Assembly: GCA_964276095.1 (NCBI GenBank)
Contig: CAXYDR010000003.1
Span: 1,612,001 to 1,676,000 of the forward strand
Direction of reading: 5' to 3'
Length of the DNA: 64,000 bases
Source: GCA-2733415 sp964276095
GTDB taxonomy: Bacteria; Bacteroidota; Bacteroidia; Flavobacteriales; Flavobacteriaceae
Below are positions 17,393 to 27,407 of the stretch, in pieces (position 1 is the stretch's first letter; each line of letters starts with the position of its first letter). Position numbers and translations under genes: made by a program. A model generated the notes under the pieces. That model saw only the letters and a list, made by a program, of their open reading frames with translations. It did no database searches and was not told the DNA's origin.

Positions 17393-18614
17393 TATAGGAC
17401 TTTGGCGAGAAATATTTCAGAGCATGAGTAAAAATAAACTTCGTAGTTTACTTTCGGGGTTTACGGTTTCTTTTGCAATTCTATTATTTACCTTGTTATT
17501 TGGGATAGCTAATGGGCTAGAAAATACGTTTAACGATTTATTTAAAGATGATGCTCAAAACTCAATTTTTATAAGATCAGGTCGTACAACACAACCCTAT
17601 AAAGGTTTTAAATCTGGACGAGACATTCAGTTTAAAAATGAGGATTACACGTATTTAAAAGAAGGTTTTGGAGATAAGGTACAATACATTACTTCAAGAA
17701 TTTATAAGAATTTACCAGCCTCATATAAAAATGAAAAAAACGTATATGATGTAAGAGCAGTACATCCTGATCATCAATACTTAGAGAAAACATTGGTGTA
17801 TGAAGGAAGGTATATTTCTACAAAAGATATTCAGGAAAGAACTAAAGTAGCCGTAATTGGTAGGTTGGTTGATGAGGATTTGTTTACGAAAACTACCGCT
17901 TTAGGGAAGTATATTAATTTAGGCGGAATTTCTTATAAAGTTATTGGAGTATATAAAGATGATGGAGGAGATAATGAAGAGCGAATTATTTATTTACCTG
18001 TTTCTACAGCTCAGCAAGTTTATGGGAATACCGACCATGTGAGTCAGATTAACTTGACTCATAATCCGGAAATGAAACCTGAGGAGGCAATTGCATTTAG
18101 TGCAACTCTAGAAGAGAAATTAAAAAAGAGGTTTAATGTTGCTCCCGATGACCAACGTGCTATACGTTTGTTTGATATAGCAAGTAGGTCAAATGAAGTA
18201 AATCAAATGACAACTGTTTTAGGAATCTTGATTCTGGTAATAGGAATGGGAACATTAATAGCAGGAATAGTTGGAATAGCTAATATTATGATTTTCGTAG
18301 TTAAAGAACGTACTAAGGAATTAGGTATACGAAAAGCATTAGGAGCCACACCAAAATCGATTGTTCGTTTAATCATGTATGAGTCGGTTGTGGTAACTGC
18401 CTTTGCAGGGTATTTAGGACTTGTCGTAGGAATGGGTACTCTTGAGTTAATAGGAGATGGTTTGGAAGGCTATTTTATAAAAGACCCAAGTGTAAGTACT
18501 TCTTTAATTGTTAGTGCAACTATCGTATTGATTGTTGCGGGTGCAATTGCAGGGTATGTACCAGCTAAAAGAGCTTCAAAAATAAAACCAATTATAGCAT
18601 TAAGAGACGAATAG
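17385..18614 (+). CDS. ABC transporter permease (MacB_PCD/FtsX type)
   Basis: This 409-residue permease has one N-terminal helix (about residues 20-42), a periplasmic MacB core domain and three C-terminal helices of the FtsX fold. The coupling motif KERTKELGIRKALGATPKSIV is present. In MacB the permease and ATPase are fused; here they are separate proteins. It overlaps the ATPase gene and precedes a second, related permease by one base, which suggests a heterodimer. Confidence 0.94.
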   Translation: MFDIGLWREIFQSMSKNKLRSLLSGFTVSFAILLFTLLFGIANGLENTFNDLFKDDAQNSIFIRSGRTTQPYKGFKSGRDIQFKNEDYTYLKEGFGDKVQYITSRIYKNLPASYKNEKNVYDVRAVHPDHQYLEKTLVYEGRYISTKDIQERTKVAVIGRLVDEDLFTKTTALGKYINLGGISYKVIGVYKDDGGDNEERIIYLPVSTAQQVYGNTDHVSQINLTHNPEMKPEEAIAFSATLEEKLKKRFNVAPDDQRAIRLFDIASRSNEVNQMTTVLGILILVIGMGTLIAGIVGIANIMIFVVKERTKELGIRKALGATPKSIVRLIMYESVVVTAFAGYLGLVVGMGTLELIGDGLEGYFIKDPSVSTSLIVSATIVLIVAGAIAGYVPAKRASKIKPIIALRDE

Positions 18615-18615
18615 T

Positions 18616-19857
18616 ATGATACGATTTTTAATAGAACGCGATACTTGGCAAGAGATATACGATAGTTTACGTAAAAACAAATTCCGTACCATAGTTACTA
18701 TGATTGGAGTTTGGTGGGGAATTTTACTGCTAATTTGGTTGTTAGGTTCGGCTAGAGGAATGGAAAATAAATTCAATAGAATGTTTGGTGATTTTGCTAC
18801 TAACTCAGTGTTTATCTGGGGGCAGTATACCAATAAACCTTTTAAAGGATTTCAAGAAGGGAAGCAGGTTAGGTTAACATTAAATGATGCTAAAATAGTT
18901 CAATCTGAAGTAGAAGGTATTGAATTTGTGGTTCCGAGAAACCAAACTAATGGTAGAGTAATTCGTGGTTTTCAATCAGGAAATTATGGTATAGCAGGAG
19001 ATTATCCTTTGTTAGATAAAGTTCAAAAGAAGAAGTTGATTCATGGTAGGTTTATCAATCAAAAAGATATTGATGAACGTAAAAAGATGGCGTTTATTTC
19101 TGAGGACATTTATAAACAATTATTTAAAAAAGATGAAGATGCAATTGGACAATATATTCAAATAAATAGCATCAATTTCAAAGTTGGAGGTATATATAAA
19201 GCTAGCAGTATGGGCGGACCTTCAACCGATATTCATATTCCATTTACAACGTTTCAACAAATCTATAATATGGGTGAAGAAATTGGTTGGATGATGGTTA
19301 CAGGAAAGCCAGAATATGACATTAAACAAATAGAATTGGATGCAAAGCTTATCTTAAAGAATTTAAATAAAGTGCATCCCGAAGACAAACGTGCTTTTGG
19401 TAGTTTTAACTTAGGAAAAGAATTTAAAAAAGCTACAGGTTTCTTGACAGGTATGCAGTTTTTAACATGGTTTGTTGGAATAGCAACCTTGATTGCCGGG
19501 GTTTTTGCAATCGGTAATATCTTGTTAATAACAGTTAAAGAGCGTACCAAAGAAATTGGAATTAGACGCGCATTAGGAGCAACTCCTTTTGAAATAAAAA
19601 GACAAATAGTTTTAGAGGCTGTGTTGTTAACATTAGTAGCCGGATTAGCAGGAATTATTTCTGGTGGATTAATATTAATGGCTATGGATTTTGCGTTTGG
19701 AAGAGGAGAAGATGCAAAGCTGGTTAATGCTTCAGTGTCTATCCCAATAGTCTGGCTGGCTTTAGCGATATTGATAGTGTTTGGAACTTTAATAGGGATG
19801 ATTCCAGCACATAAAGCAACTAGTGTAAAGCCTATTGATGCATTAAGAGAAGAATAA
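18616..19857 (+). CDS. ABC transporter permease (MacB_PCD/FtsX type), second subunit
   Basis: This 413-residue paralogue of the preceding gene has the same plan: an N-terminal helix, a periplasmic domain, three C-terminal helices and the motif KERTKEIGIRRALGATPFEIK. The close spacing implies an obligate partner. Unlike the first copy, its N-terminal helix contains tryptophans (GVWWGILLLIWLLG). Confidence 0.94.
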   Translation: MIRFLIERDTWQEIYDSLRKNKFRTIVTMIGVWWGILLLIWLLGSARGMENKFNRMFGDFATNSVFIWGQYTNKPFKGFQEGKQVRLTLNDAKIVQSEVEGIEFVVPRNQTNGRVIRGFQSGNYGIAGDYPLLDKVQKKKLIHGRFINQKDIDERKKMAFISEDIYKQLFKKDEDAIGQYIQINSINFKVGGIYKASSMGGPSTDIHIPFTTFQQIYNMGEEIGWMMVTGKPEYDIKQIELDAKLILKNLNKVHPEDKRAFGSFNLGKEFKKATGFLTGMQFLTWFVGIATLIAGVFAIGNILLITVKERTKEIGIRRALGATPFEIKRQIVLEAVLLTLVAGLAGIISGGLILMAMDFAFGRGEDAKLVNASVSIPIVWLALAILIVFGTLIGMIPAHKATSVKPIDALREE

Positions 19858-19911
19858 AAAAAACAGATATAAAAACAATCAATTAAAATAAGAATTAGTA
19901 AATCAAACAAA

Positions 19912-21039
19912 ATGAATAAAACACTTAAAATAATATTCGTAGTCATAGGAATTGCTTTATTAGTAATGGTTATGAGTTTTTTTGCAGATAAAAATTCAAA
20001 AACTGCAGTAGAGTACAAAACTCAATCACCATTTAAAGCTAGTATTGTTACTAAAACAGTAGCAACAGGTAAGGTAAACCCTGAAGAAGAAGTAGAATTG
20101 AAACCTCAAATTTCGGGTATCGTATCAGAGATATTAGTTGAAGAAGGAGATATTGTTACAAAAGGAGATTTGATTGCTCGTATTAGAGTAGTGCCAAATG
20201 CACAAAATTTAGCAAGCTCTCAAAGCAGAGTTCGTTCGGCTAAATTATCTTTCGATAATTCTAAAACATTGTACGATCGAAACAAAGCATTATTTGAAAA
20301 AGGTGTTATTTCTAAGCAGGATTTCGAGAATAGTGAATTGGCATATAATCAATCTAGACAAAATTTAAATCAAAGTCAGACTGATTTTCAAATCATCAAA
20401 AAAGGTTCAGCTGCTGGTTCAGGTTCAGCTGCAAATACGGATATTATAGCTCAAATTTCTGGAACTATATTGGAAATACCAGTTAGAGAAGGAAATCAGG
20501 TAATTGAAAGTAATACTTTTAATGCGGGAACTACCATTGCTACTATTGCGGATATGAGTAAAATGATATTTGAAGGAAAAGTAGATGAAGCAGAAGTAGG
20601 GAAATTAAAAGAAGGAAGAGAAATAATTATCAAGTTAGGGGCAATTGAGGAAAAAGATTTTCCAGCAAAATTGACTTTTGTAGCACCTAAAGGAAAGGAA
20701 GAGTCTGGAGCGGTTCAGTTTACTATTAAAGCAGATGTAACTATTGATAAGGATACTTATGTAAGAGCTGGTTATAGTGCAAATGCAGAGATTGAATTAG
20801 AGAAGAAAGATTCAGTTTTTTCTATAAAAGAATCTTTATTGCAATTTAACAGAATTACCGAAAAACCATTTGTTGAAGTTGAAACTGGAGACCAGAAATT
20901 TAAAAAGGTTGATGTGAAGTTAGGAATATCTGATGGGATTAATGTTGAGATTTTAGAAGGTTTAAAAGACGAGGATAAAATTAAGGTTTGGAACAAAGCT
21001 TCAAAAGATAATAATGATGAGGAAGAAGATGAAGACTAA
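19912..21039 (+). CDS. Efflux periplasmic adaptor subunit (HlyD/MacA family)
   Basis: This 375-residue membrane-fusion protein has an N-terminal anchor (about residues 6-24), a split lipoyl domain (ATGKVNPEEEVELKPQISG and later AQISGTILEIPVREGNQV), an alpha-helical hairpin between them and a beta-barrel domain. The C-terminus is strongly acidic (NNDEEEDED). It bridges the FtsX-type permeases and the outer-membrane TolC protein encoded just after. The spacing upstream is 54 bases. Confidence 0.94.
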   Translation: MNKTLKIIFVVIGIALLVMVMSFFADKNSKTAVEYKTQSPFKASIVTKTVATGKVNPEEEVELKPQISGIVSEILVEEGDIVTKGDLIARIRVVPNAQNLASSQSRVRSAKLSFDNSKTLYDRNKALFEKGVISKQDFENSELAYNQSRQNLNQSQTDFQIIKKGSAAGSGSAANTDIIAQISGTILEIPVREGNQVIESNTFNAGTTIATIADMSKMIFEGKVDEAEVGKLKEGREIIIKLGAIEEKDFPAKLTFVAPKGKEESGAVQFTIKADVTIDKDTYVRAGYSANAEIELEKKDSVFSIKESLLQFNRITEKPFVEVETGDQKFKKVDVKLGISDGINVEILEGLKDEDKIKVWNKASKDNNDEEEDED

Positions 21040-21058
21040 TAATTTAGAAAAAAGACAA

Positions 21059-22438
21059 ATGAAAAAAATCATATTTACTTTAGCTTTTGCATTCTCAATT
21101 TTGTCTTTTGCTCAAGAAAAGAAATGGACTTTAGAAGAATGTGTTAATTATGCTTTGGAAAATAATATTTCTGTTAAACAATCAGAATTAGATACTGATT
21201 TAGCCGTAGAAAATATAAGAACTGCTAAAGGAAATTTTTTACCAGGAGTAAATGCTTCCGCATCTCAAAGTTTTAATTTTGGATCTTTTATAGATAACAA
21301 TGGAGGACGTATAGCAAGTGATAGTAGAGGGAATAGTTTTGGAGTTAATACTGGTGTTACTATTTTTAATGGTTTTCAAAATACAAACACGTATAAACAA
21401 TCAGAATTAGGTTTAGAGTCCAGTAAATTACAATTATCTATTTTAAAGGATAATATTTCTTTAAATGCTGTTAACAGTTATTTAAACGTCTTATTCAACA
21501 AAGAATCCTTGAGAATTGCTGATGATAAAATTAAGGTAACTGAACAGCAGCTAACCCAAATTCAAAAATTAGTTGATGCGGGAGTTAGAGCTGTTGCTGA
21601 TTTATCTGAAGTAAAAGCACAATTAGCAACAGATCAACAAAGTTATGTAAATGCTGAGAATAGTATAGACCTTGCCTTGTTAAGCTTAGCGCAGTTGTTG
21701 CAAATTTCTCATGTAGGGTTTAATATTCAGGATATTGATATAGATATTACTTCTGTTGCATTGTTCTATAATAATACGGAAGATATTTTCAATACAGCAT
21801 CTGAAAACAGACCGGAAATTAAAAGTGCTCAATTAAGTATTGATGATGCAGAGTATAGTGTGGCATTAGCTAAAGGTGCATATATGCCAACATTGAGCGC
21901 AAGCGCAAGTGCAGGTACTTCGTATCAGCATAGACAAGGGAAGAAAGACGATATTGTATTAGAAGATATTAATGATCCTTTTGATCCAGCTGATGATGTA
22001 GTTACGGTTATTCCAAATGGATTTGGAGATCAATTAGATAATAATTTAGGATATAATGTTAGCTTAAATTTAAGTATCCCTATTTTTAACAGAAATCAAT
22101 CAAAAGCAAGAGTTAATAGAGCTAAAATTAATGTAGAAAAAAGTAATACTAGACTAATTCAAGCAAAGCAAGATTTAAGAGTTAAGATAGAAAATGCTTA
22201 TGCAGATGCTAAAGCTACGTTAAAACAATTTGAAGCAGCTCAATTATCAGTAGCAGCTCAGGAAGAAGCTTTTAAAAATGCTAAAGACAGATATGATTTA
22301 GGAGTAATGACTTCTTTTGAATTTGAACAAGTTAGAAGTAGGTTTGTAAACGCACAATCTGCACTGATTAATGCGAAATACAATTTTGTGTTCAAGTCTA
22401 AGGTATTAGATTTCTATGCAGGAAAATCATTACTATAA
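21059..22438 (+). CDS. TolC family outer-membrane efflux protein
   Basis: This TolC-like protein has about 459 residues and two repeats of long coiled-coil helices. The ATG at 21059 is chosen because it gives a clean signal peptide (MKKIIFTLAFAFSILSFAQ). An in-frame ATG 45 bases upstream lies inside the adaptor gene and would bury the signal. Recognisable parts are the N-terminal WTLEECVNYALENNISVKQ and the C-terminal DRYDLGVMTSFEFEQVRSRFVNAQSALINAKYNF (given here only to mark the fold). It completes the tripartite exporter and is followed by a strong terminator. Confidence 0.93.
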   Translation: MKKIIFTLAFAFSILSFAQEKKWTLEECVNYALENNISVKQSELDTDLAVENIRTAKGNFLPGVNASASQSFNFGSFIDNNGGRIASDSRGNSFGVNTGVTIFNGFQNTNTYKQSELGLESSKLQLSILKDNISLNAVNSYLNVLFNKESLRIADDKIKVTEQQLTQIQKLVDAGVRAVADLSEVKAQLATDQQSYVNAENSIDLALLSLAQLLQISHVGFNIQDIDIDITSVALFYNNTEDIFNTASENRPEIKSAQLSIDDAEYSVALAKGAYMPTLSASASAGTSYQHRQGKKDDIVLEDINDPFDPADDVVTVIPNGFGDQLDNNLGYNVSLNLSIPIFNRNQSKARVNRAKINVEKSNTRLIQAKQDLRVKIENAYADAKATLKQFEAAQLSVAAQEEAFKNAKDRYDLGVMTSFEFEQVRSRFVNAQSALINAKYNFVFKSKVLDFYAGKSLL

Positions 22439-22460
22439 TAGCTTTTTAAAATTTACAATA

Positions 22461-22507
22461 AACAAAACCGCCTTAATTCTTTAAAAAGAATTAAGGCGGT
22501 TTTGTTT
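22461..22507 (+). terminator. Rho-independent terminator of the efflux operon
   Basis: A stem of about 22 bp (AACAAAACCGCCTTAATTC paired with GAATTAAGGCGGTTTTGTT) with a tiny loop. The 3' arm ends in T-rich sequence. Confidence 0.9.
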
Positions 22508-22568
22508 TAGAGAATAAAATTGGTCTAATTGAACTCAATTTCCGACTTTTGCTAAAAAATAATTAACT

Positions 22569-23240
22569 GTGGCTTACATCTTACAAATAGAAACATCAAC
22601 AACTAACTGCTCAGTAGCAATCTCTAAAAATGGAGAAACTATTGCATTGAAAGAGGTTAGTGACGGATATTCACATGCCGAGAACTTACATGTCTTTATC
22701 AAAGAAATTTTAGCTGAAAATAAGTTAGAGTACTCGAGTATAGATGCGATAGCTGTAAGTAAAGGTCCAGGTTCTTATACCGGTTTACGTATAGGTGTGT
22801 CAACTGCAAAAGGCTTGTGCTTTTCTTTAGATATTCCGTTAATAGCTATTGAGACACTAGAAGTTTTAGCACATCAAGTAAACACGGATGAAGGTTTTAT
22901 TGTTCCGATGATAGACGCAAGAAGAATGGAAGCGTATACAAAAGTATTTGATGCTAATTTTAATGAGGTAAGGGCAATTGAAGCACAGATATTAGACAAT
23001 GAATCTTTTGCTGTGTTTTTAGAACAAGGGAAGATTGTTTTTGTGGGGAATAAAACTGAAAAAACGCAAGAAGTTATTCAGCATGAAAATGCAACATTTA
23101 TTGATAGTCTTCCGTCTGCTAAAGAAATTAGTAGTTTAGCCTATGCTAAGTACAAAAAAAACGACATCGAAGATGTCGCTTATTTTGAACCTTATTATTT
23201 AAAAGATTTTTTGGTTACTCCAGCAAAAAAGAAAATTTAA
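22569..23240 (+). CDS. tsaB: tRNA threonylcarbamoyladenosine biosynthesis protein TsaB
   Basis: TsaB (YeaZ) is a partner of TsaD in making t6A37 on ANN-decoding tRNAs. The 223-residue length and the ASKHA-type N-terminus (ILQIETSTTNCSVAI), then GPGSYTGLRIGVSTAKGL, identify it. GTG is used as the start, since the conserved N-terminus begins immediately after it. Its stop codon overlaps that of the convergent mechanosensitive channel gene. Confidence 0.94.
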   Translation: MAYILQIETSTTNCSVAISKNGETIALKEVSDGYSHAENLHVFIKEILAENKLEYSSIDAIAVSKGPGSYTGLRIGVSTAKGLCFSLDIPLIAIETLEVLAHQVNTDEGFIVPMIDARRMEAYTKVFDANFNEVRAIEAQILDNESFAVFLEQGKIVFVGNKTEKTQEVIQHENATFIDSLPSAKEISSLAYAKYKKNDIEDVAYFEPYYLKDFLVTPAKKKI

Positions 23241-24079
23241 GCATTCTTGTGTATCTCCACTGAGTGTGGGTAAGGGATTTCAATTCCTGCTTTATCAAGT
23301 GCTATTTTACAGTTCTCTAAAGTTCCAAAGTATACATCCCAGTAATCAGCAGTAGTAGCCCATGGTCTAACTGCGAAGTTAACAGAACTATCAGCTAATT
23401 CCGATACGTTTACAGTTGGAGCTGGATCGTTTAATACTTGTGGATTGTCAGTCAAAACTTTTAATAAAACAGCTTTTGCCGTTTTAATATCTTCATCATA
23501 ACCAATACCAATGGTTAAATTTACTCGTAACAGACCTTCGGTAGAATAGTTTGTGATATTACCGTTAGATAATGTTCCATTTGGAATAATGATTTCTTTA
23601 TTTTCTGGGCTATTTATTTTAGTTGTAAATATTTCTATTTCTTTTACAACACCTAATTCCCCTTGGGCTTCAATTAAATCACCAATTTTAAAGGGTTTAA
23701 AAATCATAATTAAAACACCTCCAGCAAAGTTAGCTAAAGAGCCTTGTAGCGCTAATCCAATTGCTAAACCAGCTGAAGCTAAAATAGCTGCAAAAGAAGT
23801 AGTTTCAATTCCTAAGACTCCCAAAATGGTAATGATTAGAACTATTTTAAAAGTCCAACTCAATAAATTCATTAAGAATTTTTGTAGGCTTTTGTCATAG
23901 CCTTTTTTATCCATTAATTTATTGGTTTGTTTTAATACTTTTTTAATTACCCATGATCCGATAATCCATATTAATAGAGCCCCAATTATTTTTGGTCCAA
24001 ACTCACTTGCAAAGTTAATACCCTTTTCAATCCAGATATTAGCTTCATTTTGTGTGTTTTCTAATTCAGTTGTTTTCAT
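23237..24079 (-). CDS. Small-conductance mechanosensitive channel (MscS family)
   Basis: This is a 280-residue MscS-type channel that releases osmolytes on hypo-osmotic shock. It has an N-terminal pair of membrane helices and a pore helix with the Gly/Ala-rich packing pattern (FAAILASAGLAIGLALQGSL). The beta domain follows (FKIGDLIEAQGELGVVKEI, IIIPNGTLSNGNI). The length matches the minimal E. coli MscS (286). It converges on tsaB with overlapping stop codons. Confidence 0.95.
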   Translation of the reverse strand: MKTTELENTQNEANIWIEKGINFASEFGPKIIGALLIWIIGSWVIKKVLKQTNKLMDKKGYDKSLQKFLMNLLSWTFKIVLIITILGVLGIETTSFAAILASAGLAIGLALQGSLANFAGGVLIMIFKPFKIGDLIEAQGELGVVKEIEIFTTKINSPENKEIIIPNGTLSNGNITNYSTEGLLRVNLTIGIGYDEDIKTAKAVLLKVLTDNPQVLNDPAPTVNVSELADSSVNFAVRPWATTADYWDVYFGTLENCKIALDKAGIEIPYPHSVEIHKNA

Positions 24080-24080
24080 A

Positions 24081-26213
24081 TTATTCTTTAATTAAGGTTA
24101 GTGCCTGATTTATGTTTTCTGTAGGTAGAAGACAGGCAGAATTTTCGCAAATGTAAATGTATGTTTTTTTAGGAATATATTTATCTTTTAGAAGCACAAG
24201 ACTTGTCGTTAAACTGTTGCTTTTAGTCGATAAAACACTTCCTGAGTATAGTGTGTTTGGTAAATAATACTTTTTAAACTGTTTTACTTTTGATAAGGCA
24301 GTATCACCAACAATTACTATTTCTTTAAATTTCTCAGAACTCATAAGATATAAGTCTAGCCAATTAGAAAAACCTGACCCGTAATTGTTTATTTGGGGGG
24401 TAATATTATGAAGCATTTTTTTAGAAGTCTCAGTAAATTGTTTGTTGTTGAAGTGAATTCCTAAATAAAATAGATTCTTCGCCATAATTGAGTTACTAGC
24501 GGGAATAACATTATCTTGAAACTCAGTATTTCTAACAACTAATTTAGGGTCTTCATCTGAGGTAAAGTAAAATAAATTATTTTCAGGATTGTAAAAATGA
24601 GTAAAGCAATAGTTAGCTAACTCATTTGCTTGTATTAGCCATTGAGGATCTAAGGTGTTCTCGTACAATTTTATAAATAATTGAATAGTAGTGGCGTAAT
24701 CTTCTAAATAACCATTAATCGTACTTTTCCCATTCTTGAAATTATGATATAAGCCACCATCTTTTTTATATAAATTATGAGTTATAAAGTTTGCGTTTTT
24801 TATAGCTATAGTTAAATGTTTGTTGTTCCCTAATGCTTCATAAGCATCAAGGTATCCTGTTGCCATTAATGCATTCCATGAGGTAAGTGTTTTGTCATCT
24901 AAAGCTGGCTTTGTTTTTTCTGCTCTTGCTTTTTGTAATGTTATAATACATTTATTAAGTGTGGTTTGTAGTGTTGCTGTTGTAATTTTGAATTTCTCCG
25001 AAATCTTTTTATCGCTGTCTTTTCTGGTTAATACATAATGTCCTTTTTCCCAATAGCCATATTCATTAACATTGTAATAATCAGCAAAAAGTTTATAGTC
25101 ATTTTTTAAGAGCTCTTTTAACTCGTCTTTGGTCCATACATAATAAGCGCCTTCCTCTTTCTTGCCTAGGTTATTGTAGCTATCTGCGTCTAAAGAAGAG
25201 TAAAAATAACCGGCTTTATGATATAATTCTTGTTCAACAAATTGAAGTGTTTTTTCGATAGTTGATTTGTACAATTCATTTTTTGTGAGTTTGTATGCTT
25301 CTGAATATAGGCTCACAAGTTGTCCGTTATCATAAAGCATTTTTTCAAAATGAGGGATATGCCATCTTATGTCAGTTGAATATCTTGAAAATCCCCCGTC
25401 CACATGGTCAAAAACACCACCATACGCCATTTTAGTGAGTGTAGTGTTTACATAGTTTAGTAGTTCTGTATCATTTTGTAAATGTGCATATTTTAATAAA
25501 AAAGAATAGTTGTTTGGAAGCATAAATTTGGGAGCTCTTTTAGTAGCGCCATATTTATGATCGAATGATTTTTTCCAATGATTTACAATTGTAGAAACGT
25601 AATCGGTTTTAAACTCAGTCTTATCCTGATTTACTGCAATTAACTCTGAAGAAATAATTCCTTGTTCTAAATTATCAGCGTAAGTTTTAAATTTTCCTGG
25701 GTCAGCTTCAAATTGTTTTTGCAATTGCGTTAAGGCATCAATCCATTGGTTTTTACTAAAATAAGTGCCACCCCAAACTGGTCGTCCATCTGGTAGTGCA
25801 ATCACATTTAATGGCCAACCACCACTGCCGGTTAGTAGTTGTATAGCGCTCATGTAAACCTGGTCTACATCAGGACGTTCTTCTCTATCAACCTTGATAT
25901 TAATGAAATTTTCATTCATTACTTTGGCAACTTTTGAGTTTTCAAAACTTTCTTCTTCCATAACATGACACCAATGGCAAGCAGAATATCCGATACTGAT
26001 AATAATAAGTTTGTTGGTTGTTTTTGCTTCGGATAGTGTATTGCTATTCCACGGTTTCCAATTAACGGGGTTATGAGCGTGTTGTAATAAATATGGGCTA
26101 GATTCTTTGCTTAGTTCATTTGTAAACTGATGCTTTTCTGGTATTGAATCATTATTTTGCCCTTTGCAGCTGAATAATAAAATGAATAGAAAGGAAGTGG
26201 TTAGATATCTCAT
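24081..26213 (-). CDS. DUF255 thioredoxin-domain protein (YyaL/SSP411 family)
   Basis: This 710-residue protein begins with a lipoprotein signal (LLFSC, cysteine at 16). A thioredoxin-like DUF255 domain follows, with CHWC at residues 79-82 (GYSACHWCHVMEEESF) and the strongly conserved VDREERPDVDQVYM and GGWPLNV. The rest is an alpha/alpha-barrel, glycosidase-like region. The family's function is unsettled. Lipidation places this copy in the envelope. The gene starts one base after the MscS start region on the same strand, so both are probably co-transcribed. Confidence 0.9.
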   Translation of the reverse strand: MRYLTTSFLFILLFSCKGQNNDSIPEKHQFTNELSKESSPYLLQHAHNPVNWKPWNSNTLSEAKTTNKLIIISIGYSACHWCHVMEEESFENSKVAKVMNENFINIKVDREERPDVDQVYMSAIQLLTGSGGWPLNVIALPDGRPVWGGTYFSKNQWIDALTQLQKQFEADPGKFKTYADNLEQGIISSELIAVNQDKTEFKTDYVSTIVNHWKKSFDHKYGATKRAPKFMLPNNYSFLLKYAHLQNDTELLNYVNTTLTKMAYGGVFDHVDGGFSRYSTDIRWHIPHFEKMLYDNGQLVSLYSEAYKLTKNELYKSTIEKTLQFVEQELYHKAGYFYSSLDADSYNNLGKKEEGAYYVWTKDELKELLKNDYKLFADYYNVNEYGYWEKGHYVLTRKDSDKKISEKFKITTATLQTTLNKCIITLQKARAEKTKPALDDKTLTSWNALMATGYLDAYEALGNNKHLTIAIKNANFITHNLYKKDGGLYHNFKNGKSTINGYLEDYATTIQLFIKLYENTLDPQWLIQANELANYCFTHFYNPENNLFYFTSDEDPKLVVRNTEFQDNVIPASNSIMAKNLFYLGIHFNNKQFTETSKKMLHNITPQINNYGSGFSNWLDLYLMSSEKFKEIVIVGDTALSKVKQFKKYYLPNTLYSGSVLSTKSNSLTTSLVLLKDKYIPKKTYIYICENSACLLPTENINQALTLIKE

Positions 26214-26240
26214 ATCCCAAAGTTAGCGATTTCAAGGCAT

Positions 26241-26277
26241 AAAAAAGCACTCATTACTTTTGGTTATGAGTGCTTTT
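26241..26277 (-). terminator. Rho-independent terminator after the Nfu gene (minus strand)
   Basis: The inverted repeat AAAAGCACTCAT / ATGAGTGCTTTT has an 11-nt loop. Read on the minus strand it ends in a T run (the A run at 26241-26246). Confidence 0.85.
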
Positions 26278-26299
26278 AAATGTTTTATCTATTATAGGT

Positions 26300-27202
26300 T
26301 TATCCGTTTAAGGCAATAACAGAGCTTATTTTTCCAGGAATCATTTCTTTTAAAGTAGCTTCAATACCACTTTTTAAAGTCATAGTTGATGATGGGCAAC
26401 CGCTACAAGCTCCTTGTAAAATTACGCTTACTTCTTGAGTAGTTTCATTGTATGATTGAAACATGATGTTTCCACCATCACTTGCTACAGCAGGCTTAAT
26501 GTACTCGTTTAAAACATTAACAATTTCTGCTGAAACATCGTCTAACTCGTCAATATTTAAATTAATTTCTGGAGCAACTTCCTTTTTAGGTTTTTCAACT
26601 GTAGTGTCAACAATCATGTTTCCATCTGCAATGAAATTTCTGATTACTTCTCTTAACTCATTAGCGATATCTGTCCATTCAGCTAAATCATATTTATTTA
26701 TTGAAACATAATTTTCATCAATAAAAACTTCCTTTACGAATGGAAAATGAAATAACTCAGTAGCTAAAGGAGAAATTTTTGCGTCGTCAATGTTTTTAAA
26801 CTCAAAAATAGTATCTACTAATTTTTTGTTGGCAACAAACTTCATTGCACTAGGATTAGGAGTGCTCTCAGCATATACTGTAACTGCTACTTTTTTTGTA
26901 GCAACATCATTATCAACTGCTTTTTTACCAGAATTTAAGAAATCTTGAATTTGCTCAGCTACATCAGCTTCTATTTCTTTCCATTCAACAATATTGAATT
27001 TTTCTATAGCAATAAAGTTTCCTGAAATGTAAATTTTCTTAACAAATGGTAAATAAAATAACTCTCTAGCAAGTTGTGAATTGTTTGCTTCATCAATATT
27101 GTTGAACTCAAAGTTTTGATGCTCAGTAAGAAACTGATTAGATTCAAATTTAACAATGTTAGGTGATGATGTATGAGATATAGTAATATTATGTGCTTCC
27201 AT
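26300..27202 (-). CDS. Nfu-type Fe-S scaffold with duplicated N-terminal domain
   Basis: This 300-residue protein has a C-terminal NifU domain carrying the cluster-binding CxxC (C266-S-G-C269, GACSGCPSSTMTLKSGIE). It transfers Fe-S clusters to apo-proteins. Two copies of the Nfu N-terminal domain precede it: residues about 3-90 (SPNIVKFESNQ...FYLPFVKKIYI) and about 108-195 (TPNPSAMKFVANK...FHFPFVKEVFI). Most Nfu proteins have a single N-terminal domain. The first copy has lost the TPNPxxxKF form (SSPNIVKF). Confidence 0.92.
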   Translation of the reverse strand: MEAHNITISHTSSPNIVKFESNQFLTEHQNFEFNNIDEANNSQLARELFYLPFVKKIYISGNFIAIEKFNIVEWKEIEADVAEQIQDFLNSGKKAVDNDVATKKVAVTVYAESTPNPSAMKFVANKKLVDTIFEFKNIDDAKISPLATELFHFPFVKEVFIDENYVSINKYDLAEWTDIANELREVIRNFIADGNMIVDTTVEKPKKEVAPEINLNIDELDDVSAEIVNVLNEYIKPAVASDGGNIMFQSYNETTQEVSVILQGACSGCPSSTMTLKSGIEATLKEMIPGKISSVIALNG

Positions 27203-27407
27203 GGGAGTAATATTTTCTGCAAAAGTACTGAATTTCTTTGTCTTGAGAAGAATTTAATTCTAACTAATAGTAGGGTTTTAATATAAATAAATGTTTTTAT
27301 ACGTATACTCCTTGATTTTTTTTTATATTTGAAAATTATCAATTTTACCTGAATTTTAGCAACTATCTGTGCCTTACCAATAGCATAGATATCAACGAAA
27401 TTAAAAT

